Positions 17,830 to 27,916 of a stretch of DNA of 64,000 nt are shown in pieces. Both the position numbers and the translations under genes were made by a program. The notes beneath the pieces are model-generated. The model searched no databases. It saw only the letters and a program-made list of their open reading frames with translations, and had not been told where the DNA came from. The DNA comes from an uncultured Oceanospirillaceae bacterium (GTDB taxonomy: Bacteria; Pseudomonadota; Gammaproteobacteria; Pseudomonadales; Balneatricaceae). The stretch is taken from assembly GCA_937136055.1 (NCBI GenBank), contig CAKZOD010000028.1, positions 1-64,000 on the forward strand. Reading direction: 5' to 3'. How positions within the stretch are numbered: position 1 is the first letter of the stretch; each line of letters begins with the position of its first letter.

Positions 17830-19074
17830 ATGTCTCGAAGAAGAGTGGTAGTGACCGGATTGGGCGCTTTAACCCCTGTAGGGAACACCGTCGAGGATAG
17901 TTGGAAGGCAATCTTGAACGGGCAAAGTGGTGCAGCTCCCATTACTCATTTTGATGCTTCAAGTTACAGTACACAATTTTCAGCATCGATAAAGAATTTT
18001 GATATCAGCGCTTATATGAATCCTAAAGATGCTAGACGTATGGATTTGTTTATTCAGTACGGTCTTGCCGCTGCGATTCAAGCGATTCAAGACAGTGGTA
18101 TTGAAGTCACAGAAGAAAATGCGCCGCGCATTGGCTGTGCTATCGGTTCGGGCATTGGCGGCCTATCAATGATCGAAAATACTTACGACCTCATCAGTAG
18201 CAATGGGCCGCGTAAAGTATCACCGTTCTTCGTGCCAGGTAGCATTATTAATATGATCGCAGGCCACCTTGCGATTAAATATGGCTTTAAAGGGCCGAAC
18301 ATTGCGATCACCACCGCTTGTACAACAGGTACACATAATATTGGACAAGCGATGCGTATGATTCAGTACGGAGATGCTGACATTATGGTTGCAGGTGGTG
18401 CTGAAATGGCGACAACTAAGTTGGGTGTTGGCGGTTTTGGTGCAGCAAGAGCACTTTCAAAGCGTAATGATGATCCGCAGGCAGCGAGTCGTCCTTGGGA
18501 TCAAGACAGAGATGGCTTTGTGCTAGGTGATGGTGCCGGTATGGTCGTCCTTGAAGAGTATCAAAGCGCTGTCGATCGCGGCGCTACAATTTACTGTGAA
18601 CTTGCAGGTTTTGGTATGAGTGATGATGCCCATCATATTACAGCGCCTCCTGCTAACGGTGAAGGGGCTGCAATGGCGATGGAAAATGCCCTTAAAGACG
18701 CTAATAAAACACAATCGTTAGATAAAGTTGATTACGTGAATGCCCATGGTACATCAACGCCTGCGGGGGATATTGCTGAAACTAATGCACTTAAAAAGCT
18801 ATTTGGCCAGCAAGCTGCAGATATGCGCATGAGTTCAACAAAATCAATGATCGGTCACTTGCTTGGTGCAGCAGGTGCTGTTGAGGCTATCTTTTGTGCA
18901 CTGGCTATTAGAGATCAAGTGGCACCGCCTACGATTAATTTGGATAATCCATCAGAAGGATGTGATTTGAACTATGTTGCACACAACGCGCAACAGTGTC
19001 AGATCAACTCTGCCATTTCCAACTCGTTTGGTTTTGGTGGCACCAATGGCAGTTTGCTATTTCGTAAACTGTAA
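17830..19074 (+). CDS. fabF: Beta-ketoacyl-ACP synthase II
   Basis: FabF condenses malonyl-ACP with acyl-ACP in chain elongation. The 414-residue thiolase-fold protein has the active-site cysteine C164 in [12 protein letters not shown], a catalytic histidine in [12 protein letters not shown] (about 304) and a second in [12 protein letters not shown] (about 341), and ends [20 protein letters not shown] ribosome site lies 7 bases before the ATG. pabC follows after 9 bases and is likely translated from the same message. Confidence 0.97.
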   Translation: MSRRRVVVTGLGALTPVGNTVEDSWKAILNGQSGAAPITHFDASSYSTQFSASIKNFDISAYMNPKDARRMDLFIQYGLAAAIQAIQDSGIEVTEENAPRIGCAIGSGIGGLSMIENTYDLISSNGPRKVSPFFVPGSIINMIAGHLAIKYGFKGPNIAITTACTTGTHNIGQAMRMIQYGDADIMVAGGAEMATTKLGVGGFGAARALSKRNDDPQAASRPWDQDRDGFVLGDGAGMVVLEEYQSAVDRGATIYCELAGFGMSDDAHHITAPPANGEGAAMAMENALKDANKTQSLDKVDYVNAHGTSTPAGDIAETNALKKLFGQQAADMRMSSTKSMIGHLLGAAGAVEAIFCALAIRDQVAPPTINLDNPSEGCDLNYVAHNAQQCQINSAISNSFGFGGTNGSLLFRKL

Positions 19075-19083
19075 TAACATTCT

Positions 19084-19953
19084 ATGGCGCTTAGTTTAGT
19101 CAATGGCCTAGTCTCTGATCAGCTAAATACTGCGGACAGAGGTTTAAGCTATGGAGACGGTATCTTTGAAACTATCCAGATCAGTGCGGGAAAAGCACTG
19201 CTCTGGGATGCGCATTTAGCACGCTTAGAGCTCGGTGCAAATCGATTAAAAATCCCCTTCAATAAATCGCTAGTAAAAGCCTTTACTAGCGATATGCATG
19301 CGCTTTTAGCAAACGCTGAAGACACACTCAAACAGCGCTCAGTGTTAAAGTTAACGTTAACTAGAGGCATCGGAAAGCGCGGTTATAAAGCAGATCCCTG
19401 CGCTGTACCCACTCGAATCACTTCTTTGTCCGCTATGCCTGATATGTCTGAAAAACAACGTTTAGGCATTGATGTTGTCATCTGTGAAACACGACTCGCT
19501 CGCCAACCTTTATTATCTGGAATCAAGCACTTAAATCGCTTAGAGCAAGTAATTGCACGCAGTGAATGGGATGATGAGCTAATTACTGAAGGCATAGTTT
19601 GTGACACTCAAGATAATGTCATCGAAGGCTGTATGAGCAATCTCTTTTGGTTTCGCCAAGGAGTGCTTTACACACCTGATTTGACCTATGCTGGTGTTGC
19701 CGGAGTGGTGCGAGATAAGCTCATTAATTTGTGTGAGGCTAAAAAAATAGCACGCATAGAGCAAGGTGAGTTTAGCGTCAATCACTTATTAGGCGCAGAT
19801 CATGTATTTGTGTGTAACAGTGTATTTAATATTCTTCCTGTCGTACGTATACGCAATGCGCTTGATCATTCAGAGCTTGCTCAGTATACGATTGGAACTC
19901 AAATTCAAGAATTGCAAGGGTACTTGCAGCTATATTATTTAAAGGATGCCTAG
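19084..19953 (+). CDS. pabC: Aminodeoxychorismate lyase
   Basis: A 289-residue fold-type IV PLP enzyme that releases 4-aminobenzoate from aminodeoxychorismate for folate synthesis. RGLSYGDGIFETI is at residues 19-31, the PLP lysine is K148 in SGIKHLNRLEQV, and EGCMSNLFW follows near residue 185. The place between fabF and mltG is the normal one for pabC in gammaproteobacteria, which separates it from branched-chain aminotransferases of the same fold. Confidence 0.95.
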   Translation: MALSLVNGLVSDQLNTADRGLSYGDGIFETIQISAGKALLWDAHLARLELGANRLKIPFNKSLVKAFTSDMHALLANAEDTLKQRSVLKLTLTRGIGKRGYKADPCAVPTRITSLSAMPDMSEKQRLGIDVVICETRLARQPLLSGIKHLNRLEQVIARSEWDDELITEGIVCDTQDNVIEGCMSNLFWFRQGVLYTPDLTYAGVAGVVRDKLINLCEAKKIARIEQGEFSVNHLLGADHVFVCNSVFNILPVVRIRNALDHSELAQYTIGTQIQELQGYLQLYYLKDA

Positions 19954-19955
19954 CA

Positions 19956-20993
19956 TTGAAAAAGGTTGTTGTTTCTTTACTTGTTTTACTCGGCCTTGGG
20001 GCTTATGGCGGTTATTATATTTGGCAAGATATTCATCAGGTAATGGCAAAAGCAGTATTTACAGGCGATGCTAATAAAACATTCATGGTTAAGCGAGGTG
20101 TAGGCTTTAATAGGCTCACCACGCAGCTTAACGATGCTAAATTAATTGATAATGTGCTTTATTTTAAGCTCTACGCAAAGTACTACAAGTTAGGTAGGAC
20201 AATACAAGCAGGAGAGTATTCGATAAAGCCTGACACCTCGCCAAAACAGTTGTTATCACTGTTTGCCTCAGGGGATGTTGTACGTCATAAAGTTGCACTC
20301 ATAGAGGGCTCTAATGCGCTGGAAATACGGGCGCAATTATTAAAGCACGGCGATGTGCTTAATTTAAAATCGACAAAGATGAGTGAGGCTGAGTTACTTA
20401 AAGCTATTGGTGCAACAGAGAAGAAGTTAGAAGGTATTTTGCTTGCAGAGACTTACCAAGTGGAGCGTGGCAGTACAGATATTGCATTGCTTAAGCGTGC
20501 ATACCAATCGATGAAAAAAACATTGGCTACACAATGGCAAAAGCGCGATAAAAAACTGCCTTATAAAACACCTTATGAAGCTTTGATTATGGCATCCATT
20601 GTCGAGAAAGAAACAGGCGTAGCGGATGAAAGGCCGATAATTGCAGGCGTTTTCGTCAACCGTATGCGTATTGGCATGAGGCTGCAAACGGATCCAACTG
20701 TTATTTATGGTATGGGTGAGCGTTATAAAGGCAATATTACTCGGGCGGATTTACGTAGGCCTTCTGCTTATAACACCTATGTTATTAAGCGTTTGCCGCC
20801 ATCGCCTATTGCAACAGTTGGGCCAGAGGCAATAATTGCAGCTTTGAACCCTGAAAAGACAAAGTATTTGTACTTTGTCGCTAAGGGGAATGGTAGCCAC
20901 TACTTTTCTAAGAATTTACGCGAGCATAATAATGCCGTTAGGCGCTACCAGCTTAAACGCAAGAAAGGTTACCGCTCAGCACCAAAAAGCTAA
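19956..20993 (+). CDS. mltG: Endolytic murein transglycosylase MltG
   Basis: A 345-residue inner-membrane enzyme that cuts nascent peptidoglycan and helps end glycan strands. One N-terminal membrane helix (residues 3-22) is followed by a LysM-like region (about 44-105) and the YceG catalytic domain. The catalytic glutamate is E217 in IMASIVEKETG, matching E218 of E. coli. The substrate-groove motifs RMRIGMRLQTDPTVIYG and LPPSPIA are present. The start is a TTG two bases after the pabC stop, so translation is probably coupled. Confidence 0.95.
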   Translation: MKKVVVSLLVLLGLGAYGGYYIWQDIHQVMAKAVFTGDANKTFMVKRGVGFNRLTTQLNDAKLIDNVLYFKLYAKYYKLGRTIQAGEYSIKPDTSPKQLLSLFASGDVVRHKVALIEGSNALEIRAQLLKHGDVLNLKSTKMSEAELLKAIGATEKKLEGILLAETYQVERGSTDIALLKRAYQSMKKTLATQWQKRDKKLPYKTPYEALIMASIVEKETGVADERPIIAGVFVNRMRIGMRLQTDPTVIYGMGERYKGNITRADLRRPSAYNTYVIKRLPPSPIATVGPEAIIAALNPEKTKYLYFVAKGNGSHYFSKNLREHNNAVRRYQLKRKKGYRSAPKS

Positions 20994-21023
20994 TGACGCA
21001 TTATAGGCTTAGTATATATTTAA

Positions 21024-21701
<678 letters not shown>

Positions 21702-21702
21702 C

Positions 21703-22728
21703 ATGGATATCACCTCGCGCTGTCATGTTCTAACCTCTACTTTATACCCTTGGTTTGATACGCAATGGCAACAACTTAATAAGTTGTTATCAGCGAATAA
21801 GCTACCACATGCGCTAATTATTAATGGTGCAAAAGGGATAGGTAAACTTCACTTTGCCGGCAGTATTGCTCGTTTAGTACTTTGTCAGAACGCCAATCAA
21901 GCAGGAGGTGAACAAGCTCAAGCGTGCGGTCAATGCCATAGTTGTCAGCTATTTGACACGTCGGGTCATCCTGATTTGTATCATTTAACGCCAGAAGAGG
22001 GAGCGCAGATAAAAGTTGATCAAGTGCGTGATTTGAGCAACTTTATGCACAACACTGCACAGCAAGGAGGGTATCGAGTAGTGATACTAAACCCTGCAGA
22101 GGCGATGAATATATCAGCGGCTAACGCATTGCTGAAAACGCTGGAAGAGCCAGGGGAGAAATCGCTGTTATTGCTAATAGCAGATCAATTAGGCCAGGTA
22201 ATGCCGACGATTAAAAGTCGTTGTCAGCGTATAGATTGCCCGAAACCATCAGCTGATGTTGCTGTACCTTGGTTGAGTAATGCGCTGGATATGCCACAAG
22301 ATCAAGCGCAGCAATTGCTCAATGTTGTGCACGGAGCTCCGCTTTTAGGGCTAAGCTTTAAGTCAGGTGGGGATCAAGCACTTAGAGGTGAGCTGATCAT
22401 GGGGCTAAAAAGTATCTTGCAGCAAAAAGTAAGCCCGCTTGATTTAGCAAGTAAATACGCGAAAGCAGATGCACTAGTGCTTATTTCGTGGATGTATAGT
22501 TTATTAGTCGATGTTAGCAAGCTACACTTAGCAAGTGAAGAGTGTGAAATTGTGAATGCGGACATGCGAAAGATGCTCAATACTTTGAGTCAGCGTAGTA
22601 ATATTCATGATATCCATAAATTGGCCGATAAAGTTCAAGGGCATAGAAATGCACTTTTAGCGCGTCAAAATCCCAATAAACAATTGTTATTAGAAGATTT
22701 GTTTTTAGATTGGAAAAATTTGATATAG
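21703..22728 (+). CDS. holB: DNA polymerase III subunit delta'
   Basis: HolB is the delta' subunit of the clamp loader. The 341-residue protein has the AAA+ clamp-loader fold: PHALIINGAKGIGKLHFA in place of a functional P-loop, a zinc-binding cysteine set (CQN...CGQCHSC) near residues 65-85, LLKTLEEPGEKSLLLLIA, and the SRC motif in TIKSRCQRIDC. Its place between tmk and pilZ is standard. Confidence 0.95.
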   Translation: MDITSRCHVLTSTLYPWFDTQWQQLNKLLSANKLPHALIINGAKGIGKLHFAGSIARLVLCQNANQAGGEQAQACGQCHSCQLFDTSGHPDLYHLTPEEGAQIKVDQVRDLSNFMHNTAQQGGYRVVILNPAEAMNISAANALLKTLEEPGEKSLLLLIADQLGQVMPTIKSRCQRIDCPKPSADVAVPWLSNALDMPQDQAQQLLNVVHGAPLLGLSFKSGGDQALRGELIMGLKSILQQKVSPLDLASKYAKADALVLISWMYSLLVDVSKLHLASEECEIVNADMRKMLNTLSQRSNIHDIHKLADKVQGHRNALLARQNPNKQLLLEDLFLDWKNLI

Positions 22729-22835
22729 AATAGTTATATCCAATTAAGGGGTGCTGAGTACAGCTTGTCTGTATTTGTATTCTTTGAGATCAATAATGAG
22801 TATGGTGTTCTATTTTTAAGGTAGGGTGATCCGCA

Positions 22836-23249
22836 TTGGCAATCATTTTAAGTGATAATAAAGTTAATATTGGTGGTCCAAATTCTGGAGTGACAGAGTC
22901 GCTACCTATGCGGCCGCGAATGAGTCATGGTATTCTCACCCTAGTGCTTCCTGAAAAAGAAAGCTTACACGATGCATATATGCCCTTCATCAAAGGGGGT
23001 GGTTTGTTTATTGAAACCAATCGCGAATTTCATTTAGGTGAAGAGGTTTTTGCGCTACTGCAATTAATGGATGAACCGGATAAAACGCCTATAACAGGCA
23101 AAATTATCTGGATGACACCAAAATCGCCTCAAAACGCTCGCAAGCAGGGGGTCGGTATCCAAATCTCAAATGAAGATATTGATCTGACTAAAAAAATTGA
23201 AACCTATTTAGCAGGTTACGATGCTGGGTTAGGCACTAAAACTATCTAG
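22836..23249 (+). CDS. pilZ: PilZ domain protein, type IV pilus assembly PilZ
   Basis: A 137-residue PilZ-domain protein. Its location between holB and tatD and the motif AYMPFIKGGGLFIETNREFHLGEEVF match the original P. aeruginosa PilZ, which is needed for pilus assembly and does not itself bind c-di-GMP. The RxxxR/DxSxxG c-di-GMP motif of binding PilZ domains is not evident. Translation starts at a TTG with an AGGGTGA ribosome site; this gives about 25 extra N-terminal residues, and an ATG start at residue 26 is possible. Confidence 0.9.
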   Translation: MAIILSDNKVNIGGPNSGVTESLPMRPRMSHGILTLVLPEKESLHDAYMPFIKGGGLFIETNREFHLGEEVFALLQLMDEPDKTPITGKIIWMTPKSPQNARKQGVGIQISNEDIDLTKKIETYLAGYDAGLGTKTI

Positions 23250-23294
23250 CAGCTCGCCACTTTTTTCCACGCCTGAGTATAACGCACTACGCTT

Positions 23295-24083
23295 ATGTTT
23301 ATAGATTCACACTGTCATTTAGACAAACTCGATTTATCCCTTCATCAAAACTCACTAGCATCATTAATTGAAAACTGTGAAGCGCGTGGTGTCAAACGTA
23401 TTCTTTCAGTGTGTGTTGGGCTCGATGAATTTGACAATATGTATCAGATGATAAAACCATTTGATCAAGTTGATGCATCTTTAGGGATTCATCCATTACA
23501 TCTAAAGACTCAGGATGACGTTGCCAGCGTCGATACCTTAGTTGAGTTAATCAAGCAGCACCCTAAAGTGGTCGCTATTGGTGAAACTGGCTTAGATTAT
23601 TACTATGATGAGACAACTAAAGCACTACAGGCACAAAGCTTTGTTAACCATTTACAGGCGGGGGCGAAATTGGATCTGCCTTTGATTATTCATACGCGCC
23701 AAGCACGTCAAGATACACTTGATTTAATCGCTGCCCATGGCGGTGAAGCGGGTGGGGTATTGCATTGTTTTACTGAGTCATTGGAAATGGCGAAAAAGGC
23801 GATGGAATTTAACTACTCAATTTCAATTTCAGGGATTGTGACGTTTAAAAACTCACATGAATTAAAAGAAGTGGTTAGGCAGCTGCCTCTTGATAAACTG
23901 CTGATTGAAACTGACGCGCCTTACCTCGCGCCGGTGCCCTTTAGAGGTAAACAAAATCAACCAAAGTATGTGGTTGAAGTGGCTCAATATATAGCAGACC
24001 TTAAAGGTATCAAAGTAGAGCAACTCGCTGAAATAACCTCTGATAACTATTACCGTTTATTTAATAAGGCCGCCAGCAACTAG
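23295..24083 (+). CDS. tatD: TatD family metal-dependent hydrolase/DNase
   Basis: A 262-residue TIM-barrel TatD/YcfH-type protein. The metal ligands are visible: DSHCHLD near the N-terminus, E in AIGETGLDYYYD, H in LIIHTRQA, H in GVLHCFTES, and D in LIETDAPYLAP. In E. coli the gene after holB is ycfH, a TatD paralogue; TatD itself is a 3'-5' DNase. A GCCGCC/GGCGGC repeat spans the stop codon but has no T tract. Confidence 0.92.
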   Translation: MFIDSHCHLDKLDLSLHQNSLASLIENCEARGVKRILSVCVGLDEFDNMYQMIKPFDQVDASLGIHPLHLKTQDDVASVDTLVELIKQHPKVVAIGETGLDYYYDETTKALQAQSFVNHLQAGAKLDLPLIIHTRQARQDTLDLIAAHGGEAGGVLHCFTESLEMAKKAMEFNYSISISGIVTFKNSHELKEVVRQLPLDKLLIETDAPYLAPVPFRGKQNQPKYVVEVAQYIADLKGIKVEQLAEITSDNYYRLFNKAASN

Positions 24084-24441
24084 GCGGCATAAAAACAGTT
24101 ACAAAAGTGAAGCTTGAACTGCTTTTGTAGCTAGCGACAACTGTAATTTCATTTAATCTCCCCTTTGGTGTGCTGCTAAATCTCTAGCGTGTAAAGCGTT
24201 ATCTTTTCCGGTATCTAATCTCTTTTTAACTCTTCACAGACAGAGCAAATCTCATAAGTCATATATTTTTTCGAATCGAAATTTGTAGACTTCAGCTTCT
24301 CGTCTATAATTTTATCTAAGACTTTGATTAATTGATAAAAATGTTTCTGCATTTTGGGGTGCATATTGGCGGCTTTGATCCAGTTTATCAGCTAACTAAT
24401 CGACCTTTTATTCAATGTACATTAATGAGATAGGTAACCAT
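24084..24441 (+). promoter_or_regulatory. Region between tatD and siaB with a candidate promoter
   Basis: No gene is seen in these 358 bases. TATAAT at 24305-24310 with TTGTAG at 24283-24288 (16-base spacer) is the best candidate promoter for the siaB operon. A palindrome TTCGAATCGAA (24270-24280) sits just upstream and could be an operator. The leader would be about 125 bases. Confidence 0.4.
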
Positions 24442-25002
24442 ATGGATTTGAAAGCGCTTCATAGTTTTGTAAAACGCGATGGCATAGTTTTTTTGACCTA
24501 TGGTGGTTTCTTGTCACAAACACTCATATCAGGCATGACAGAAGCGCTAGAAAAAGAAGCGCAATACAATGAGCTTGGTATGGGGTTATCGAATAATATA
24601 TTCACTATTTTTATCGAGCTTTCGCAAAATATGATGAAATATACCTCTGAGCACCAGCGTATGAGTGAGTCCTCAGAAGGGCTGATCATTGTCGGCAAAG
24701 AATCAGATAATAGCTATTATGTGATCAGTCAAAATATCATATCAAAAAGTGATGCTGTGAGTATGAATGATCGATTGAAAGAAGTTGTTGAGCTAGACAA
24801 AGATGCCTTAAAGAAAAAATACCGTGAGTTGCGACGAAGCGGTAGAGACCGTCATTACAAAGGTGCTGGTATCGGGTTTTATGAAATCGCTAAGCGATCA
24901 GATAGTGTTGAATACGATTTTATTGATCTTGATGAAAATACCTCTTTTTTTACATTTAAAGCATCTGTCGGGCAAAAGGTTAAAGGAGACATAAAATGCT
25001 AG
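24442..25002 (+). CDS. siaB: SiaB family protein kinase (DUF6272)
   Basis: A cytoplasmic protein of 186 residues (from the ATG at 24442) of the SiaB family, histidine-kinase-like ATPases that phosphorylate the partner SiaC on a hydroxyl residue. Visible features are IELSQNMMKYTSEH, an N-box-like segment with the conserved Glu and Asn of this ATPase fold, and the glycine-rich GAGIGFYEIAKRS. An upstream ATG at 24415 lacks a ribosome site. The gene overlaps siaC by 7 bases. In P. aeruginosa SiaB counters the phosphatase SiaA to control c-di-GMP and aggregation. Confidence 0.85.
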   Translation: MDLKALHSFVKRDGIVFLTYGGFLSQTLISGMTEALEKEAQYNELGMGLSNNIFTIFIELSQNMMKYTSEHQRMSESSEGLIIVGKESDNSYYVISQNIISKSDAVSMNDRLKEVVELDKDALKKKYRELRRSGRDRHYKGAGIGFYEIAKRSDSVEYDFIDLDENTSFFTFKASVGQKVKGDIKC

Positions 25003-25379
25003 AAAAGCTCTTTGTCGCACCCAGCAAATGCACTCCACAAATTGATTTTGATCCTGAAAGTCGAATATTGGCTGTTGAGGGGAGCTCATACCCTGAAAAT
25101 ACCTTTGTATTTTACGCGCCAATGATGGAGTGGGTTAAAGCGTACTTTGGCCAAGAGAGCGAGCAAAAAACAATTGTCAATTTAGAGATAATTTACTTTA
25201 ACTCGAGTAGCTCAAAACTTCTTTTCGATTTTTTCGATGCGTTAGAAGAAGCCAGCAGCAGCCATGATATTGAAATTAACTGGATATTTGATGCAAGAAA
25301 TGAAGTAGCAATGGAGGCAGGAGAGGATTTCACAGAAGATTTTAGTCATCTAAACATTAACCTCGTAGAAAAGCAGTAG
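24996..25379 (+). CDS. siaC: SiaC family regulatory phosphoprotein (DUF1987)
   Basis: A 127-residue SiaC/DUF1987 protein, the phosphorylated switch of the Sia pathway. SYPENTFVFYAPMMEWV and the segment EIIYFNSSSSK match the family. In P. aeruginosa SiaC the phosphorylated residue is Thr68 in an N-T-S-S context; here the aligned residue is S70, so the phosphosite would be serine. Unphosphorylated SiaC activates the diguanylate cyclase SiaD in Pseudomonas. Here the next gene, 7 bases downstream, encodes an HD-GYP enzyme instead. Confidence 0.87.
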   Translation: MLEKLFVAPSKCTPQIDFDPESRILAVEGSSYPENTFVFYAPMMEWVKAYFGQESEQKTIVNLEIIYFNSSSSKLLFDFFDALEEASSSHDIEINWIFDARNEVAMEAGEDFTEDFSHLNINLVEKQ

Positions 25380-25386
25380 TTAGGCC

Positions 25387-26172
25387 ATGGAACAAAAAAA
25401 ACTCATTGATGAAGTAGAAGCACTTAGAGAAAGCTTTGATAGTACTACTAGCCAGATCATTAAGGACCTTAGGCGCCAAGAGAAAATTATGGTTCGTTCT
25501 GATCAGCGCCAGCAAAGGGAATATGATGAATTGCAATTGCAGCTAGATGAGATAAAACGGTTAAATAAAGAAATCGAAGACACTCAGCGTGAAGTACTAT
25601 TGACGGTTGGTGGGATTGGCGAAACGCGATCTAAAGAAACTTTCAACCACGTGCGCCGAGTGGCTGAATATTCAAAACTGTTAGCGTTGAAAATGGGAAT
25701 GGGGATTGAAGAGGCAAATCTCTTAAAAGATGCCAGCCCAATGCATGATATTGGAAAAGTGGGGATACCTGATTCAATATTAAATAAACCGGGTAAGCTG
25801 ACAGAGGCTGAGTTTGAAGTGATGAAGCACCATGCATTGCTTGGCTATGAAATGTTCAATAAGTCAGAGAGACCACTGCTAAAAGCGGCCGCCATTATCG
25901 CTTATGAGCATCATGAAAAATATGATGGAAGTGGTTACCCTAGGGGGCTAGTGGGGGAGGAAATACATATTTATGGGCGTATCACGAGCATAGCAGATGT
26001 ATTTGATGCATTAGGCAGTAAGCGCTGTTACAAGGAGGCCTGGTCAGACCCTGAGGTGTTTTCATTGCTAAGGGAGCAATCAGGGAGTCATTTCGATCCC
26101 AAACTAGTGGACATTTTTTTTGACTGCAATGCAGAATTTCTTGCGATACGAGAAGCGTATAAAGACGAATAA
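25387..26172 (+). CDS. HD-GYP domain c-di-GMP phosphodiesterase
   Basis: A 261-residue soluble protein with an N-terminal coiled coil (about 1-70, rich in Glu, Arg, Lys and Gln) and an HD-GYP domain. The HD pair is H120-D121 in HDIGKVGIPDSIL, and the GYP motif HHEKYDGSGYP is at residues 175-185, so the metal and c-di-GMP residues look intact. No receiver domain is present. The coiled coil is where a partner such as SiaC could dock, by analogy with the SiaD N-terminal stalk. It is the last gene of the siaB-siaC operon. Confidence 0.88.
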   Translation: MEQKKLIDEVEALRESFDSTTSQIIKDLRRQEKIMVRSDQRQQREYDELQLQLDEIKRLNKEIEDTQREVLLTVGGIGETRSKETFNHVRRVAEYSKLLALKMGMGIEEANLLKDASPMHDIGKVGIPDSILNKPGKLTEAEFEVMKHHALLGYEMFNKSERPLLKAAAIIAYEHHEKYDGSGYPRGLVGEEIHIYGRITSIADVFDALGSKRCYKEAWSDPEVFSLLREQSGSHFDPKLVDIFFDCNAEFLAIREAYKDE

Positions 26173-26229
26173 ACAGAAAAAAATAAAGAGCTATAGATGA
26201 CTATTTAATCGCAAATTATCACATGACAT

Positions 26230-26267
26230 CTTGCAGCCTTAAATCTAAGGCGTTCCAAGGCTGCAAG
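26230..26267. terminator. Inverted repeat between convergent genes
   Basis: CTTGCAGCCTT and AAGGCTGCAAG form a perfect 11-bp stem with a 16-base loop between the HD-GYP gene (plus) and nhaD (minus). There is no strong T tract on either side, so function as a bidirectional terminator is only likely from position. Confidence 0.45.
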
Positions 26268-26282
26268 ATAATGTACTAAAGG

Positions 26283-27527
26283 CTACTGGTACAACCACCA
26301 ACCTACTTGTAAACTCCCTATATAACCAACTGTATAAGCGGCTAATAGGTAGAAAAAATAGCGAAGATATGAGAAGAAATTGATCTCTGCAACTTTGCTC
26401 ATTGCGACAATTCCCGCAGCTGAGCCGATCACTAGCAAGGAGCCACCTACACCGACGGCATAAGTTAATGACAGCCAGCTTGCCTGGTTCATAGCCACGC
26501 TTGATTTTAAAACAGCTGCTGTAAGCGGCACGTTATCAACCAAGGCCGAGATGAGTCCCATAGTGAAGTTGGCGTATTCAATAGGCATTAAAGTATAGAG
26601 GTTGACGAGAGCGTCAAGAACGCCAATTTCTTTAAGCATTCCTACCAGCAAAAGAATCCCTAAGAAGAAAAGTAAGGTGTCGTACTCAATCACACGCAAG
26701 TAATCGAGCATGTTGTCTCGTTTATCTCCACGATAGAAAATTCTTCCTACTAAGAACATCACTGAAAGGCCGGCTAAGAATGTCAAAACCGGTGGGATTT
26801 GCGCATAGACATTCAAGAATATCGTCGCGATGATGGTGACCAAGAAGATAGCCGCGATACGCTTGCCCATTAAATCTTCTTTTGTCTTATTGTTTTGTAT
26901 ATTGACTCGGCCATTGACAGAGAAAGAAAAAAGCACACATAAAAACATCACACTAATGAATGAAGGGAATGCTAGCCAAAGTAAATCTTGGATAGCGACT
27001 TTGCCATCAAGGAAGATCATTAAAGTGGTGACATCCCCGGTAATTAAGGCAACACCGCCGGAGTTCACTGAGAAAACGACTAAGATGGTAAATTTAGCCG
27101 TTTTTATAGCATTGAGCCGCAGTGAGAGAACGAGTGTGACAGATACCAGTGTGGCTGTGATATTGTCTGATAATGATGAAAAAGCAAACGCAAAAATAGC
27201 CACTAAAAATAGTAGTGTTTTTTCATTTATCTGTTCAGGAAGCACTTTATAGATCATCGACTCAATCAACCCCTGGTGATTGAGATAGGCGACAAACGTC
27301 ATGGCAGCCATTAAGAATAGCCAAAGAGTGGCTATTTCTAAAAGGTTCTCATTAAATGCGCTATTAATATCGGCGCGATCAGCGCCATGTAGTGGAAAAA
27401 GGAATAATAAAATCCAAGACAGCGTGCCTAAAAAGAGCGTTGTTTTGGCTTTATTTAAATGAATTAGATCTTCAAAAACGATTGTCAAGAAGGCAATAAA
27501 TGCTAATGCGATCAATAAGACCTGCAT
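26283..27527 (-). CDS. nhaD: NhaD-type sodium/proton antiporter
   Basis: A 414-residue integral membrane protein of the IT superfamily with about 11-12 helices. SLSDNITATLVSV and LVDNVPLTAAVLKSS, each with a buried Asp-Asn pair, mark the two inverted halves of NhaD. LFFLGILLLVGML near residue 280 is also typical. NhaD exports sodium or lithium for protons and is common in marine and halophilic bacteria. AGGAGT lies just upstream of the ATG. It separates the siaB operon from the siaA-like gene, with no evident functional tie. Confidence 0.88.
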   Translation of the reverse strand: MQVLLIALAFIAFLTIVFEDLIHLNKAKTTLFLGTLSWILLFLFPLHGADRADINSAFNENLLEIATLWLFLMAAMTFVAYLNHQGLIESMIYKVLPEQINEKTLLFLVAIFAFAFSSLSDNITATLVSVTLVLSLRLNAIKTAKFTILVVFSVNSGGVALITGDVTTLMIFLDGKVAIQDLLWLAFPSFISVMFLCVLFSFSVNGRVNIQNNKTKEDLMGKRIAAIFLVTIIATIFLNVYAQIPPVLTFLAGLSVMFLVGRIFYRGDKRDNMLDYLRVIEYDTLLFFLGILLLVGMLKEIGVLDALVNLYTLMPIEYANFTMGLISALVDNVPLTAAVLKSSVAMNQASWLSLTYAVGVGGSLLVIGSAAGIVAMSKVAEINFFSYLRYFFYLLAAYTVGYIGSLQVGWWLYQ

Positions 27528-27916
27528 GAAAGGGACTCCTAAATAAATGGTTTATAGGCTGCGATGATGTGGTGAAAGTAAGGCTCATATCAATACAGCA
27601 CAAGTGTATTCGCTATTTGATGCAGTTTGAGTGGTTGCTTAGACTCAGTGACAGCCTTTAACAGATGTATAGAACTCCAAAAGCAGACAGGCGCAGATTA
27701 TGCGTTCTAGCGGGTGCATTATTGAGTGCGATAACAGGTGTAAAGTTGAAAAGCGTAATATTTACGGTGGCAAATTATACAGTAAATTCATATGATTTAC
27801 CTTTGCGAGGGGAAAGTTTTTGCTGTGATTCAAGAATAAACTGTTGTTTTATATTATTAAAGGAAGATATACCAAACTCTATGCTTTATTGTTGGTTAAT
27901 CCATAATGGCTAGTCT
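27528..27916. other. 389-bp gene-free stretch between nhaD and the siaA-like gene
   Basis: It should hold the nhaD promoter. An 82-codon plus-strand frame (27665-27913) lacks a ribosome site and any family feature and is not called. No hairpin terminator for the siaA-like gene was found. Confidence 0.4.

Noticed and set aside
24030..24090. Terminator at the end of tatD (GCCGCC/GGCGGC across the stop codon)
   Set aside because: The stem is short, overlaps the coding end and has no T tract.
27665..27913. 82-codon plus-strand frame between nhaD and the siaA-like gene
   Set aside because: No ribosome site, odd cysteine-rich composition and no known family; probably chance.
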